Shown here piece by piece: positions 28,944 to 38,447 of a DNA stretch of 64,000 nucleotides. Within the stretch, counting starts at the first letter, position 1; each line of letters opens with the position of its first letter. The translations under genes and the position numbers were made by a program. Under the pieces are notes generated by a model. The model saw only the letters and a list, made by a program, of their open reading frames with translations. It did not search any database and was not told where the DNA came from. The DNA comes from Pseudoruegeria sp039972875 (GTDB lineage: Bacteria; Pseudomonadota; Alphaproteobacteria; Rhodobacterales; Rhodobacteraceae): contig JBDWMA010000006.1 of assembly GCA_039972875.1 (NCBI GenBank), positions 150,918-214,917 on the forward strand, given 5' to 3'.

Positions 28944-30575
28944 ATGAACATCAACTCAATCCCCACCCAACCCATCCAAGGTCAAAAACCGGGCACATCA
29001 GGCCTGCGAAAAAAGACGCGGGTGTTCATTGAGCCAGGATATCTTGAGAACTTTGTCCAATCTGTCATAAACGCAATTGACGGCGCAGCGGGCAAAACAT
29101 TCGTGCTGGGCGGTGACGGCCGTTATTTTAACAAACAAGCGATCCAGATCATCATGAAGATGGCTGCGGCCAATGGCGCAGCTCGAGTCATCGTCGGACA
29201 AAATGGCCTTTTGTCCACGCCTGCAGCCTCTCATCTTATTCGACTAAACAAAACCGATGGCGGCTTTATCCTGTCTGCCAGCCACAACCCCGGTGGCATC
29301 GACGAAGATTTCGGCGTCAAATTTAATGGAACCAATGGCGGCCCCGCTCCTGAATCCCTGACCGACAAAATGGTCACGCAGACCGAAACCCTGACAAGTT
29401 ATAAAATCCTTGATGCGGTCGATGTTGATCTTTCTGCTCTTGGTAACAGCCAGCTTGGCGATATGACCGTGTCCGTGGTTGATCCTGTCGCTGACTACAA
29501 AGACCTCATGCAAAGCCTGTTTGATTTTGATGGCATCAAAGCCATGTTTGCAAACGGATTCACCATGCGGTTTGATGCGATGCATGCGGTGACTGGCCCC
29601 TACGCCACAGAGATCATCGAAAACACCCTTGGCGCGCCAGCGGGCACTGTGATCAATGCCATTCCACTCGAAGATTTCGGAGGCGGTCACCCAGATCCAA
29701 ACCCGGTTTGGGCCAAAGAACTGATGGACATCATGTCCGGTGAAACTACACCGGATTTTGGCGCAGCTTCTGATGGGGACGGCGACCGAAATTTGATCGT
29801 TGGACCAAACCAGTATGTGGCACCGTCTGACAGTCTTGCAGTGCTCTGTGCGAATGCTCATCTGGCTCCGGCCTATGCCAAAGGCCTTGCCGGGGTTGCA
29901 CGCTCTATGCCGACCAGCGCAGCAGCGGATCGCGTGGCCGCAAAACTGGGGATCACATCTTTTGAAACCCCCACGGGTTGGAAGTTCTTCGGCAATCTTC
30001 TTGATGCAGGCCGCGCAACCATCTGCGGAGAGGAAAGCGCTGGAACAGGCTCTGATCACGTGCGTGAAAAAGACGGTTTGTGGGCTGTGCTCTTGTGGCT
30101 GAATGTTTTGGCTGTTCGCGGACAATCCGTAAACGACATCATGCAGGATCATTGGGCCAGCTACGGGCGCAACTTTTACTCCCGCCACGATTATGAGGCC
30201 GTCGCGACCGAAAAAGCCAATGCCCTTATGGGTGGGCTGAACACCCGCGCTGCAGAGCTGGCAGGCGTCAAAGCGGCCGGCCTCACCGTGGATCGCGCGG
30301 ACCAGTATGCCTATGATGACCCGATTGATGGTTCTCACTCTGCAAACCAAGGGTTCCGGATCTTTTTTGAAGGCGGTGCTCGGGCCGTCGTCCGTTTGTC
30401 GGGCACCGGCACCGAGGGCGCCACAATCCGGCTTTACCTCGAAAGCTATAACGACACCCCGGCGGATGTGAACACCGATACCCAAGAGGCCCTGACCGCC
30501 GTACGCGCAGCCGCCCTGGAGATTTGCGGCTTCCAACAGCACATCGGGCGCGTGGATGCAGATGTGATTTCCTAA
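28944..30575 (+). CDS. pgm: Phosphoglucomutase (alpha-D-glucose specific)
   Basis: Interconverts glucose-1-phosphate and glucose-6-phosphate, joining the glycogen cycle to central metabolism. The 543-residue protein has the phosphoserine loop SASHNPGG with S113 as the active Ser, the Mg-binding SDGDGDRNLIVG, the sugar-binding GEESAGTGSDHVREKDGLWA and the phosphate-binding RLSGTGTEGATIR. It closes the glycogen gene row, 84 bp after glgX, as in Agrobacterium and other alphaproteobacteria. A stem-loop follows the stop codon. Confidence 0.96.
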   Translation: MNINSIPTQPIQGQKPGTSGLRKKTRVFIEPGYLENFVQSVINAIDGAAGKTFVLGGDGRYFNKQAIQIIMKMAAANGAARVIVGQNGLLSTPAASHLIRLNKTDGGFILSASHNPGGIDEDFGVKFNGTNGGPAPESLTDKMVTQTETLTSYKILDAVDVDLSALGNSQLGDMTVSVVDPVADYKDLMQSLFDFDGIKAMFANGFTMRFDAMHAVTGPYATEIIENTLGAPAGTVINAIPLEDFGGGHPDPNPVWAKELMDIMSGETTPDFGAASDGDGDRNLIVGPNQYVAPSDSLAVLCANAHLAPAYAKGLAGVARSMPTSAAADRVAAKLGITSFETPTGWKFFGNLLDAGRATICGEESAGTGSDHVREKDGLWAVLLWLNVLAVRGQSVNDIMQDHWASYGRNFYSRHDYEAVATEKANALMGGLNTRAAELAGVKAAGLTVDRADQYAYDDPIDGSHSANQGFRIFFEGGARAVVRLSGTGTEGATIRLYLESYNDTPADVNTDTQEALTAVRAAALEICGFQQHIGRVDADVIS

Positions 30576-30585
30576 TCAGACGACA

Positions 30586-30618
30586 GAGCGTGGGAATTTA
30601 CCAACATTTCCCGCGCTC
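30586..30618 (+). terminator. Stem-loop after pgm, possible terminator
   Basis: GAGCG-T-GGGAA pairs with TTCCC-GCGCTC across a loop of about ten bases, 11 bp after the pgm stop codon. No T run follows, so termination may be weak or Rho-assisted. Confidence 0.5.
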
Positions 30619-30623
30619 GGCCC

Positions 30624-30650
30624 TTGACGCCCCCAGAGCGGTGGCATAAT
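30624..30650 (+). promoter_or_regulatory. Putative promoter of the tRNA-Gly gene
   Basis: TTGACG and CATAAT with a 15-bp spacer end 14 bp before the tRNA 5' end. The spacer is slightly short for a sigma-70-type promoter, so this is tentative. Confidence 0.45.
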
Positions 30651-30664
30651 CGTATCGACGCTAC

Positions 30665-30738
30665 GCGGGCGTTGTGTAGTGGTAAGACCTTAGCCTTCCA
30701 AGCTAATGACGCGGGTTCGATTCCCGCCGCCCGCTCCA
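30665..30738 (+). tRNA. tRNA-Gly (anticodon UCC)
   Basis: Folds as a complete cloverleaf: acceptor GCGGGCG/CGCCCGC, anticodon stem TTAGC/GCTAA around loop CTTCCAA (anticodon TCC), T arm GCGGG-TTCGATT-CCCGC, and an encoded CCA end. The discriminator base is T. It reads GGA/GGG glycine codons. Confidence 0.96.
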
Positions 30739-30867
30739 AAACCTCCCCTTAACTTGCATAGACAGACACAACGATTACCTTGATCGCTGCGTTATCAATG
30801 GCTGACGTCTTAGACCTTCCCTGCACAATCAGAATCTGTTTGGATCTAACAAGCTTAAGGGGATTCG

Positions 30868-32439
30868 ATGACCACTCTTTCAATTAAAACATCCGATAAT
30901 GAACCTCTAACCACCGAACTCAGGAATGGCGATGTGCTTTATGTACTCGGGGCCAATGGTGCCGGGAAATCAACACTCTTGTTTGAATGGGCACGATCAA
31001 ACCCTGGCTCAAAACTGATCGCGGGTAACCGGGACATTACCTTTTCCAACGCAGGGGTTGAATTTAGCGCTGCTCAAGCCGTCCAAAACGAAAAAAATTC
31101 AACTGAGTACATCCGTCAGCCTGCCACCCGTTACAACAGGCGGACACACAACAACGATAATTGGCTGAAAGCACTAATATTTCTACTAAAGTCCAAGGGT
31201 GATTACCTTTATCGTCAATACCAAAAAGCGGACATTGAAGATAAGCCTGACGAAAAGAAGCAAGCCCTCGAAAACCAACCTGAAGACCTGATTAACAATG
31301 CATTTAGGGTAGCGAACCTCCCCCTGATACTGGAATGGAACGAAAAATCGGAACTCATCGCCACAAAGCAAGGGGTGAGTGAACCATTTGGGCATAACGA
31401 AATGTCCGACGGGGAAAGATCAGCTCTTATTTTGACGGCATCCGCTATTCTTGCCGACAAAAACGGAACAATCCTGATTGATGAACCAGAGCGGCACCTG
31501 CATCGGTCCATTTCGGCTCCTTTGCTGGCCTATCTGAAAGAGATCCGCAAAGATTTAAAATGGGTCATCTCAACCCATGACCTAACTCTCCCGGCCGATG
31601 ATCCAAAAGCAAAAATACTGGCGCTTTATGGGTATGATGGTGCCACTTGGATAGCGGATCTACTGGACAATGACGGCACCCTTGATCCCGCAATTTCAGC
31701 GGCGATTTATGGGGCCCGACAAAAGGTTCTGTTTATTGAAGGTAATCGTTCAACAAGCCTTGATCTACCTCTCTATAGCCTCCTGTTCCCAGAGGTTACG
31801 ATCATACCTGTCGGCACGTGCAAAGACGTTCAGCAAGCCGTCAAAGGCCTAAAAAACATTGAGACCATCCATCACATGATACCGCGTGGGTTGGTCGATT
31901 CAGACAACCGGGCAGATTTGGAAAAACTCCAACAAGAAGGCGTATTTGCACTAAAGGTTTACGCCATTGAGTCGCTGTATTTCCATCCAATCGTCATTGA
32001 AGCCGTCTTAAAAATCGCAGGGACCAATCTTACTTTGGCGACTGTCACTGAAAAAGCCTGTTCGTGCATCAATGACGGGGCCATCAAAAAATTGGCGAAT
32101 GACAAAGCCTATCGGGAAATGAAAATCGGAATAGATCAGCAAATACCAACCTACGACGCATTTTTAGCAATAGAGAGCAAAACAACTATAGAAATCTGCG
32201 ACCCGGTGGCCCGTCGAGATGAAATAGAATCCGAAATTCGATCCTTCGTAGATTCTAAGAATTGGGAGGCCCTGTTGAAATCAGTAAAAATCAAAGATAC
32301 GCCAGCACCGGGAAAAATTGCCCAATTGCTAGGTTATAGAAGTAAAGATGTATACCAACAGGTCGCGCTAAAAGCGCTCAGAGCTGAACCTGACCTTCTT
32401 TCACAGCTTAAACAACTTGTCCCTGTGACTTTTGATTAG
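30868..32439 (+). CDS. Fused ABC-type ATPase and TOPRIM/DUF4435-like protein, candidate one-gene PARIS-like defence
   Basis: The 523-residue protein has two parts. Residues 1 to about 270 form an ABC/AAA15-type ATPase: Walker A GANGAGKST (28-36), signature SDGE (180-183), Walker B LIDEPE with D205-E206, and H-loop STHD (H237). Residues about 280-420 resemble a TOPRIM fold of the DUF4435 kind: Glu E291 in VLFIEG and the acidic pair D344/D346 in GLVDSDNR, followed by an IESLYF helix. In PARIS, AriA is such an ATPase and AriB a DUF4435 nuclease, and merged forms are known. AAGGGG precedes the ATG. It stands alone between tRNA-Gly and an ABC exporter, and is more AT-rich than its neighbours. An OLD-like nuclease is the alternative; defence is inference. 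Confidence 0.72.
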   Translation: MTTLSIKTSDNEPLTTELRNGDVLYVLGANGAGKSTLLFEWARSNPGSKLIAGNRDITFSNAGVEFSAAQAVQNEKNSTEYIRQPATRYNRRTHNNDNWLKALIFLLKSKGDYLYRQYQKADIEDKPDEKKQALENQPEDLINNAFRVANLPLILEWNEKSELIATKQGVSEPFGHNEMSDGERSALILTASAILADKNGTILIDEPERHLHRSISAPLLAYLKEIRKDLKWVISTHDLTLPADDPKAKILALYGYDGATWIADLLDNDGTLDPAISAAIYGARQKVLFIEGNRSTSLDLPLYSLLFPEVTIIPVGTCKDVQQAVKGLKNIETIHHMIPRGLVDSDNRADLEKLQQEGVFALKVYAIESLYFHPIVIEAVLKIAGTNLTLATVTEKACSCINDGAIKKLANDKAYREMKIGIDQQIPTYDAFLAIESKTTIEICDPVARRDEIESEIRSFVDSKNWEALLKSVKIKDTPAPGKIAQLLGYRSKDVYQQVALKALRAEPDLLSQLKQLVPVTFD

Positions 32440-32525
32440 TTTCACATATGCGCGACGATAGAGCGCTTGCCGCTATGGCTCTGACGCAGTAATCCCGTGG
32501 ACGAACCAATACAGGGCACCCCACT

Positions 32526-34319
32526 ATGGCCAGAAACGACGCTGCGACCCTTGAAGATCGTGAAAAATCCAAACGTGTCGGCGCTCTTAAGGGGCTGTTT
32601 CCGTTTATATTGCCCTACAAGCTTTATGTGCTCTTCGCGGGTCTCGCGCTGGTTCTAACGGCCAGTGTATCGCTCGCATTGCCGCTTGCGGTGCGCCGGG
32701 TTGTTGACAGTTTTTCCTCTGGTGAAACCCAGCTGTTGGACAGCTATTTCTTTGCCGCTCTGATGATCGCCACGTTGTTGGCTCTGGGCACTGGGGCCCG
32801 CTATTATCTGGTGACCCGCCTTGGTGAACGCGTTGTTGCCGACATCCGCAAAGCGGTGTTTGACCGGGTGATCGGACTATCGCCATCCTTTTATGAAAAC
32901 ATCATGACCGGAGAAGTGCTGTCGCGAATTACCACTGACACTACCGTTATACAGTCCGTCATTGGCTCCTCTGTATCAGTGGCGCTGCGCAATGTTCTGA
33001 TCTTGATTGGTGGCATGGTCTTGATGTTGCTAACCAGCGCTAAACTGACCGGGCTTGTATTGCTGATTGTCCCTGCGGTTATTGTGCCGATCATTGTTTT
33101 GGGCCGTCGCCTGCGCAAGCTAAGCCGCACAAACCAAGATCTAATTGCCGAAAGCTCTGGCAGCGCGTCTGAGGCGTTGACAGCCGTTCAAACCGTTCAG
33201 GCCTTTACCCACGAATTGCTGACCCGTCAGGATTTCGCGTCCGTGACAGAAAGATCCTATGATTCTGCGGTCAAACGGATTTCCACACGCGCGATCATGA
33301 CCGTTATCGTGATTTTCTTGATCTTCGCTGGCGTCGTTGGCGTGCTTTGGATCGGGGCCCGGGACGTTCGCGCCGGAGACATGAGTGTCGGCGCGTTGGT
33401 ACAATTCGTGATCTATGCGATCATGATGGCTGGTTCTGTGGGGGCACTTTCTGAAATTTGGAGCGAACTTCAACGGGCCGCAGGCGCAACCGAACGCCTG
33501 ATCGAATTGCTCAACGCGCCAGACTCTGTGTTTGATCCAAACACCTCTATCGCAGCGCCCTCCCCATGCTTAGGGGAGCTAACCTTTGACAATGTCGTCT
33601 TTCATTACCCCTCCCGTCGCTCGATCGCTGCTTTGGACGGTATCGACATGACCGTCAAACCCGGAGAGACCATCGCCCTTGTCGGGCCATCCGGGGCCGG
33701 AAAATCAACAATTTTGCAATTACTCTTACGGTTTTACGATCCCACCAGCGGAGCCATTCGGATCGATGGGATCGACCTGCAAACCATGACCCGCAGTGAT
33801 TTTCGCAAATCCATCGCCTTGGTCCCTCAGGACCCGGTTATTTTTGCTTCAACCGCCCGTGAAAACATACGATTTGGCCGTCCAGATGCAACCGATGACG
33901 AGGTCGAAGCCGCCGCCAAAGCAGCTGCAGCTCATGATTTCCTAACCGAACTACCCGATGGCTATGATAGTCAGGTGGGTGAGCGCGGTGTGATGCTGTC
34001 TGGTGGCCAAAAACAGCGTATCGCGATTGCGCGCGCCATTCTGCGAGATGCCCCGATTTTGCTCTTGGATGAGGCGACAAGCGCCCTTGATGCCGAAAGT
34101 GAACGTGCTGTTCAACAAGCCGTCGACGTGATGAGCGCCACACGCACCACCCTGATCGTCGCGCATCGCTTGGCTACCGTTAAAAAAGCTGACCGTATTT
34201 TGGTGTTCGATAAGGGCCAAATTGTATCATCTGGCACCCATGAATCGCTGGTGGAACAAGGGGGGCTCTATGCCCGCCTTGCACGGCTTCAATTCACCGA
34301 AGGTGCCATTTCGGCATAA
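32526..34319 (+). CDS. ABC exporter, fused permease-ATPase (MsbA/lipid-exporter-like)
   Basis: A 597-residue half-transporter that probably works as a homodimer in the inner membrane. Residues about 35-320 form a six-helix type I exporter domain; the C-terminal ATPase has Walker A GPSGAGKST, signature LSGGQKQRIA, Walker B ILLLDEATSALD and the switch His in VAHRL. The family includes lipid A flippases and multidrug exporters, and the sequence does not decide between them. It follows the ATPase-TOPRIM gene after 86 bp but looks like ordinary core-genome sequence. Confidence 0.92.
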   Translation: MARNDAATLEDREKSKRVGALKGLFPFILPYKLYVLFAGLALVLTASVSLALPLAVRRVVDSFSSGETQLLDSYFFAALMIATLLALGTGARYYLVTRLGERVVADIRKAVFDRVIGLSPSFYENIMTGEVLSRITTDTTVIQSVIGSSVSVALRNVLILIGGMVLMLLTSAKLTGLVLLIVPAVIVPIIVLGRRLRKLSRTNQDLIAESSGSASEALTAVQTVQAFTHELLTRQDFASVTERSYDSAVKRISTRAIMTVIVIFLIFAGVVGVLWIGARDVRAGDMSVGALVQFVIYAIMMAGSVGALSEIWSELQRAAGATERLIELLNAPDSVFDPNTSIAAPSPCLGELTFDNVVFHYPSRRSIAALDGIDMTVKPGETIALVGPSGAGKSTILQLLLRFYDPTSGAIRIDGIDLQTMTRSDFRKSIALVPQDPVIFASTARENIRFGRPDATDDEVEAAAKAAAAHDFLTELPDGYDSQVGERGVMLSGGQKQRIAIARAILRDAPILLLDEATSALDAESERAVQQAVDVMSATRTTLIVAHRLATVKKADRILVFDKGQIVSSGTHESLVEQGGLYARLARLQFTEGAISA

Positions 34320-34439
34320 ATTCAAAACACAATCTGGTATACCGTGGCGTCAAAATCACCCCAAACGGGATGATGACGCTGCGTATTGTGCAAAGGGATG
34401 CTTGTGTTGTTGCGTTCAAATTTGCATTTTTAATCTGAA

Positions 34440-34455
34440 TGATACCAAAGTATCA
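34440..34455. promoter_or_regulatory. Palindrome upstream of the acyl-CoA synthetase gene
   Basis: TGATAC-CAAA-GTATCA is a perfect 6-4-6 inverted repeat located 22 bp before the start codon and just upstream of the ribosome site, a place suited to a repressor. Which protein binds is unknown. Confidence 0.4.
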
Positions 34456-34477
34456 AAGTTCAGGGGAGGAGATCGCA

Positions 34478-36394
34478 ATGGCAACGTCAGCAGCGAAGTT
34501 TGCGACACGAGAAGATGTGAAAGCTATGGAGGCGGAACGCGCATGGGAAGAGCGCAATGTTCCAGTCAGCCTTTACGGCTTGCTATCCGAAACCACCGCA
34601 AAATTTCCAAACCGCCCGGCGATCACATTTCAGATCACCTCTGGTCCAAATGACAAGGCCGAAACCCTCAACTGGTCTGAATTCAAGGGCCAAGTCACAC
34701 AAGCCGCAAACCTGTTTCGCAGCCTTGGGGTCGGGGAAAAGGATGTTGTCGCCTATTTGATGCCAAACGCGAATGAATCTGTGGTGTCCTTTGTGGGCGG
34801 AGCCGTGGCGGGTATCGTGAATCCGATTAATCCGCTGCTGGAGCCAGAACAAATTGGCGCGATCCTACGAGAAACAGGCGCCAGCGTCTTGATCACGATG
34901 AAAGCCTTTCCTCGGTCTGACGTCGCGCAGAAAGCCGCTGCGGCGGTCAAACTGGCGCCCGGTGTCAAAACCATTCTTGAAGTCGATCTGAACCATTACC
35001 TATCCCCTCCAAAAAGCTGGATCGTACCGCTGATCCGCCCCAAAAACCCGGTGACCCATGGCGCAAAGATCATGGATTTCAACAAAGCTATTGCGCAACA
35101 AAACGCAGAGTCTTTGGATTTTGCCGATGCCACCGAGGATCGTGTCGCCGCGTATTTCCATACTGGTGGAACCACTGGCATGCCAAAGGTCGCACAACAC
35201 AAATATTCCGGCATGATGTACAATGGGTGGTTAGGGGACCGTCTTCTATTCACCGAAGAAGACACGATGATCGTGCCTTTACCCATGTTCCATGTGTTTG
35301 CGGCCTATCCGGTCATTCTGTCGGCTTTGACGTCTGGTACACACGTCGTATTTCCCACGCCGCAAGGGTATCGCGGGGAAGGTGTTTTCGACAATTTCTG
35401 GAAGCTCATTGAGCGCTGGCAGGTGACTTTTGTGATCACCGTACCCACGGCGATTTCTGCGTTGATGCAGCGGCCTGTTGATGCTGATGTCTCCTCCTTA
35501 AAAACCGCGTTTTCCGGCTCAGCCCCATTACCTGTTGAACTGTTCAACCGGTTTGAGAAGGCCACCGGTGTTAACATCATCGAAGGATATGGCCTAACCG
35601 AAGCAACTTGCTTGGTGTCTTGCAATCCCCCCAATGGCGAAAAGAAAATCGGCTCTGTCGGCATCCCGTTTCCCTATACCAATGTGCGTATTCTGAATTG
35701 CGATGAGGATGGATCGATCACCAAAGAATGTGCCGTGGACGAAGTGGGCGAAATATGCATCGGCAACCCTGGTGTATTTGCTGGATCAACCTACACAGAG
35801 GTCGCCAAAAACGTTGGACTGTTTGCGGATGTCGATTATCTACGCACGGGCGATCTTGGTCGGATAGATGAGGATGGTTATCTTTGGATCACAGGCCGAG
35901 CGAAAGATCTGATTATCCGCGGGGGCCACAACATCGATCCTGCGGAAATTGAGGAAGCTCTTGCCGGTCATGAGGCGATTGCCTTTGCTGGCGCCATCGG
36001 GCAGCCTGATAGCTTTGCCGGTGAGTTGCCGTGTGTCTACGTCGAATTGGTGGCAAATGCTGCGGTCACTGAGGCCGAGTTGATGGCATACGCCAAAAAG
36101 AATATCCATGAACGGGCAGCACATCCCAAATTCCTAGAGATTATGCCAGAGCTACCTAAAACCGGTGTCGGAAAAATCTTTAAACCAGATCTGCGGAAAA
36201 TGGCGATCACACGGGTGTTCAATGCCGCACTAACCACCTCGGGGTTTAATGCCGAGGTCAGCAGCGTCATTGACGATAAAAAACGTGGACTCGTGGCCCT
36301 GATCAACAAAACTGGCGATGTAGACGAAGAGGCGCTTGGACATTGTTTGGGGGAATTTGCCACCAAATGGGATTGGGCCAAAGACGCAGAATAA
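34478..36394 (+). CDS. Acyl-CoA synthetase (AMP-forming)
   Basis: Activates a carboxylic acid, probably a fatty or aromatic acid, to its CoA thioester through an acyl-AMP. The 638-residue protein shows the P-loop-like HTGGTTGMPK (the subgroup form of TSGTTGxPK), EGYGLTEAT, and the hinge region LRTGDLGRIDEDGYLWITGRAKD followed by IRGGHNI. Start 34478 is chosen over an ATG 13 codons upstream because GGGGAGGAG lies directly before it. A palindrome sits upstream and a terminator downstream, so it is a single-gene unit. Chain-length preference cannot be read. Confidence 0.9.
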   Translation: MATSAAKFATREDVKAMEAERAWEERNVPVSLYGLLSETTAKFPNRPAITFQITSGPNDKAETLNWSEFKGQVTQAANLFRSLGVGEKDVVAYLMPNANESVVSFVGGAVAGIVNPINPLLEPEQIGAILRETGASVLITMKAFPRSDVAQKAAAAVKLAPGVKTILEVDLNHYLSPPKSWIVPLIRPKNPVTHGAKIMDFNKAIAQQNAESLDFADATEDRVAAYFHTGGTTGMPKVAQHKYSGMMYNGWLGDRLLFTEEDTMIVPLPMFHVFAAYPVILSALTSGTHVVFPTPQGYRGEGVFDNFWKLIERWQVTFVITVPTAISALMQRPVDADVSSLKTAFSGSAPLPVELFNRFEKATGVNIIEGYGLTEATCLVSCNPPNGEKKIGSVGIPFPYTNVRILNCDEDGSITKECAVDEVGEICIGNPGVFAGSTYTEVAKNVGLFADVDYLRTGDLGRIDEDGYLWITGRAKDLIIRGGHNIDPAEIEEALAGHEAIAFAGAIGQPDSFAGELPCVYVELVANAAVTEAELMAYAKKNIHERAAHPKFLEIMPELPKTGVGKIFKPDLRKMAITRVFNAALTTSGFNAEVSSVIDDKKRGLVALINKTGDVDEEALGHCLGEFATKWDWAKDAE

Positions 36395-36418
36395 GCCCCA
36401 CCATACGAATACAATAGG

Positions 36419-36444
36419 AAACGCCGGCGATTGTCCGGCGTTTT
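36419..36444 (+). terminator. Terminator after the acyl-CoA synthetase gene
   Basis: AAACGCCGG/CCGGCGTTT stem with a 7-base loop and trailing TTTTAT, 25 bp after the stop codon. Confidence 0.88.
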
Positions 36445-36584
36445 ATATTTCTAGACTCGTTTTTGCGACGTACAAATTTCGGATATTCTCAAAATTACCA
36501 CGTGTTTTCATAGACCCATTCGGTGTCATTGGTTAGCATTACAGAACGCTCCGCAACACTGCGGCAAATCAATGGAAAACTAAC

Positions 36585-38447
36585 ATGCCCGCTAATCGAG
36601 ACAAACCCGTAGTGGGCGCTTTTGCCCGCGCATGGCAATTGAAATGGCGTTTGCTCGTCTCACATGTGGCGCTTTCACTGCTGGCGGTTGCAATCATTTC
36701 CCCCGTCACAGCTCTTATTCTTCGCACGGCCATTGGTCTGTCAGGAAATCCGGCCCTTGCCGATCAGGACATCGCTTATTTCCTGCTTTCACCGGTCGGG
36801 TTAATTTGCCTGTTGGTGGGGACATCAATCCTGATCACCGCTGGCGTATTGGATACGTCATTCCTTATGTCCATTCATGTTGCGGATCGTCTGCACGGCT
36901 TGGGTAGTTTTCGCAGCGGATTGGCTAGCGTCTTACCGCGCCTACACACTGTATTCCTGCTGGCCGCGCAATTGACCTTAAGACTATTGGTGTTTGCGGC
37001 ACCGTTTTTGGTTGTCAGTCTGATCATCGCCAAATCAATGTTGACCGAATTCGATATCAACTACTATCTGGCCGAGCATCCCCCCGAATTTATCCGTGCA
37101 GTTTGCCTCATTGGGGCGGTAATCGCGTTCATGTTGGTCGTTTTGGTTAATCGCATGCTCGGTTGGGTCTTTACACTACCGTTGGTGTTATTTGCAGGGG
37201 TTTCTCCTCGTCGCGCTTTTGCGCAAAGCGAAGCTCTCAGCAAGGGACACCGTTGGCGTCTGCTTCGTCTATTTGCAACATGGGGCCTGATGTCATTTGC
37301 GATGGGATTCATTCTGGTAGGTAGCATGGGGATATTCACCAAAGTGCTGGTGCCGTCTTCCGCCAATAGCCTAAGCACTTTGGTGGCTTTGCTGACTGTG
37401 GTTGTCCTCCTTTGGGCGACATTGAATGCATTAATCACCACACTAACGTCCGGTGCCTTTGCGGTTTTGGTGGCCGAAGAATTCGACACCGCTGGCGGGC
37501 AGGTTGATGCAAATTACTTGGCTCGAACAGATGCCTTGCCCGGCTTGGTGCGCCGTTTGGCCGTTTTAGGTCCGTTGGCGGGCGTCTTGATTTTGGTGGG
37601 CGGTCTGTCTGGGAAATTCCTTTTGGATGGTATTCGCCTAAACGACGAAGTCATTGTCATTGCCCACCGTGGTGCCGCGGGCGAACGCCCTGAAAACACG
37701 ATGTCTTCTATCAACCGCGCCATAGAAGTCGGCGCAGATTTCGTTGAAATTGATGTTCAGGAAACAAGCGAAGGCGAGGTGATCGTCGTACACGACAGTG
37801 ACTTCATGAAACTCGCCGGTGTCCCGACCAAAGTCTGGGACGTCACCGCCGCTGAATTGGAAACGATCGACATCGGCAGCTGGTTTGACCCCCTTTATGC
37901 AGCAGAAAGAACGCCATTGTTAAGGGACGTCTTACAAGCGGCCAAAGACAAATCCAAAGTTCTGATTGAATTAAAATACTACGGACACAATGATCAGCTG
38001 GAACAACGTGTGTTGGACATCGTGGCTGCAGAAGGCATGCAGGAACAGGTTGCTTATATGTCCTTAAAAATGCCGCTGGTAGAGAAAACCAAAGAGCTAG
38101 ACTCCGGTGCACAAGCAGGGTTTTTGGCTGCGACGGCCGTTGGGGATCTTACTGCGTTGGATGCTGATTTTCTGGCGGTGAACACAGGCCTCGCCACGCG
38201 CAGCCTGGTTCAGCGCGCAGATGCCGTTGAAAAACCCGTTTATGTCTGGACTGTTAATGATGCATTGGTCATGTCCCAGATGCTGTCACGTGGAATCAAA
38301 GGTCTGATCACCGATGAACCCGCACTTGCTCTAAAGGTTCTTGAGGAGCGCAAGGAATTGTCGATACCCGAACGACTGTTGATTGCGGCCAGTGACATTC
38401 TAAATATCCGCTTAAGCAATAAGGTGTATCGCGATGTCTCTCCGTAG
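36585..38447 (+). CDS. Membrane-anchored glycerophosphodiester phosphodiesterase
   Basis: Hydrolyses glycerophosphodiesters, deacylated phospholipids, to glycerol-3-phosphate and an alcohol. Residues 1 to about 345 contain six or more hydrophobic segments (the GDPD membrane-domain type) and the C-terminal catalytic domain begins at VIVIAHRGAAGERPENTM. The catalytic and metal residues are visible in AHRG, ENT, EIDVQET and VVHDSDF, with a C-terminal VYVWTVND. The 620-residue size fits the two-domain form. Its last 14 bases overlap the next gene, a PLA2-like secreted protein, which suggests joint use in phospholipid breakdown. Confidence 0.9.
   Translation: MPANRDKPVVGAFARAWQLKWRLLVSHVALSLLAVAIISPVTALILRTAIGLSGNPALADQDIAYFLLSPVGLICLLVGTSILITAGVLDTSFLMSIHVADRLHGLGSFRSGLASVLPRLHTVFLLAAQLTLRLLVFAAPFLVVSLIIAKSMLTEFDINYYLAEHPPEFIRAVCLIGAVIAFMLVVLVNRMLGWVFTLPLVLFAGVSPRRAFAQSEALSKGHRWRLLRLFATWGLMSFAMGFILVGSMGIFTKVLVPSSANSLSTLVALLTVVVLLWATLNALITTLTSGAFAVLVAEEFDTAGGQVDANYLARTDALPGLVRRLAVLGPLAGVLILVGGLSGKFLLDGIRLNDEVIVIAHRGAAGERPENTMSSINRAIEVGADFVEIDVQETSEGEVIVVHDSDFMKLAGVPTKVWDVTAAELETIDIGSWFDPLYAAERTPLLRDVLQAAKDKSKVLIELKYYGHNDQLEQRVLDIVAAEGMQEQVAYMSLKMPLVEKTKELDSGAQAGFLAATAVGDLTALDADFLAVNTGLATRSLVQRADAVEKPVYVWTVNDALVMSQMLSRGIKGLITDEPALALKVLEERKELSIPERLLIAASDILNIRLSNKVYRDVSP

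Noticed and set aside
29244..30542. 432-codon minus-strand frame opposite pgm
   Set aside because: A long antisense shadow of the strongly conserved phosphoglucomutase; composition lacks hydrophobic core patterns and no family is recognisable.
30711..32525. Integrative element with tRNA attachment site
   Set aside because: No copy of the tRNA 3' segment was found after the ATPase-TOPRIM gene and no integrase is present, so no att site is called.
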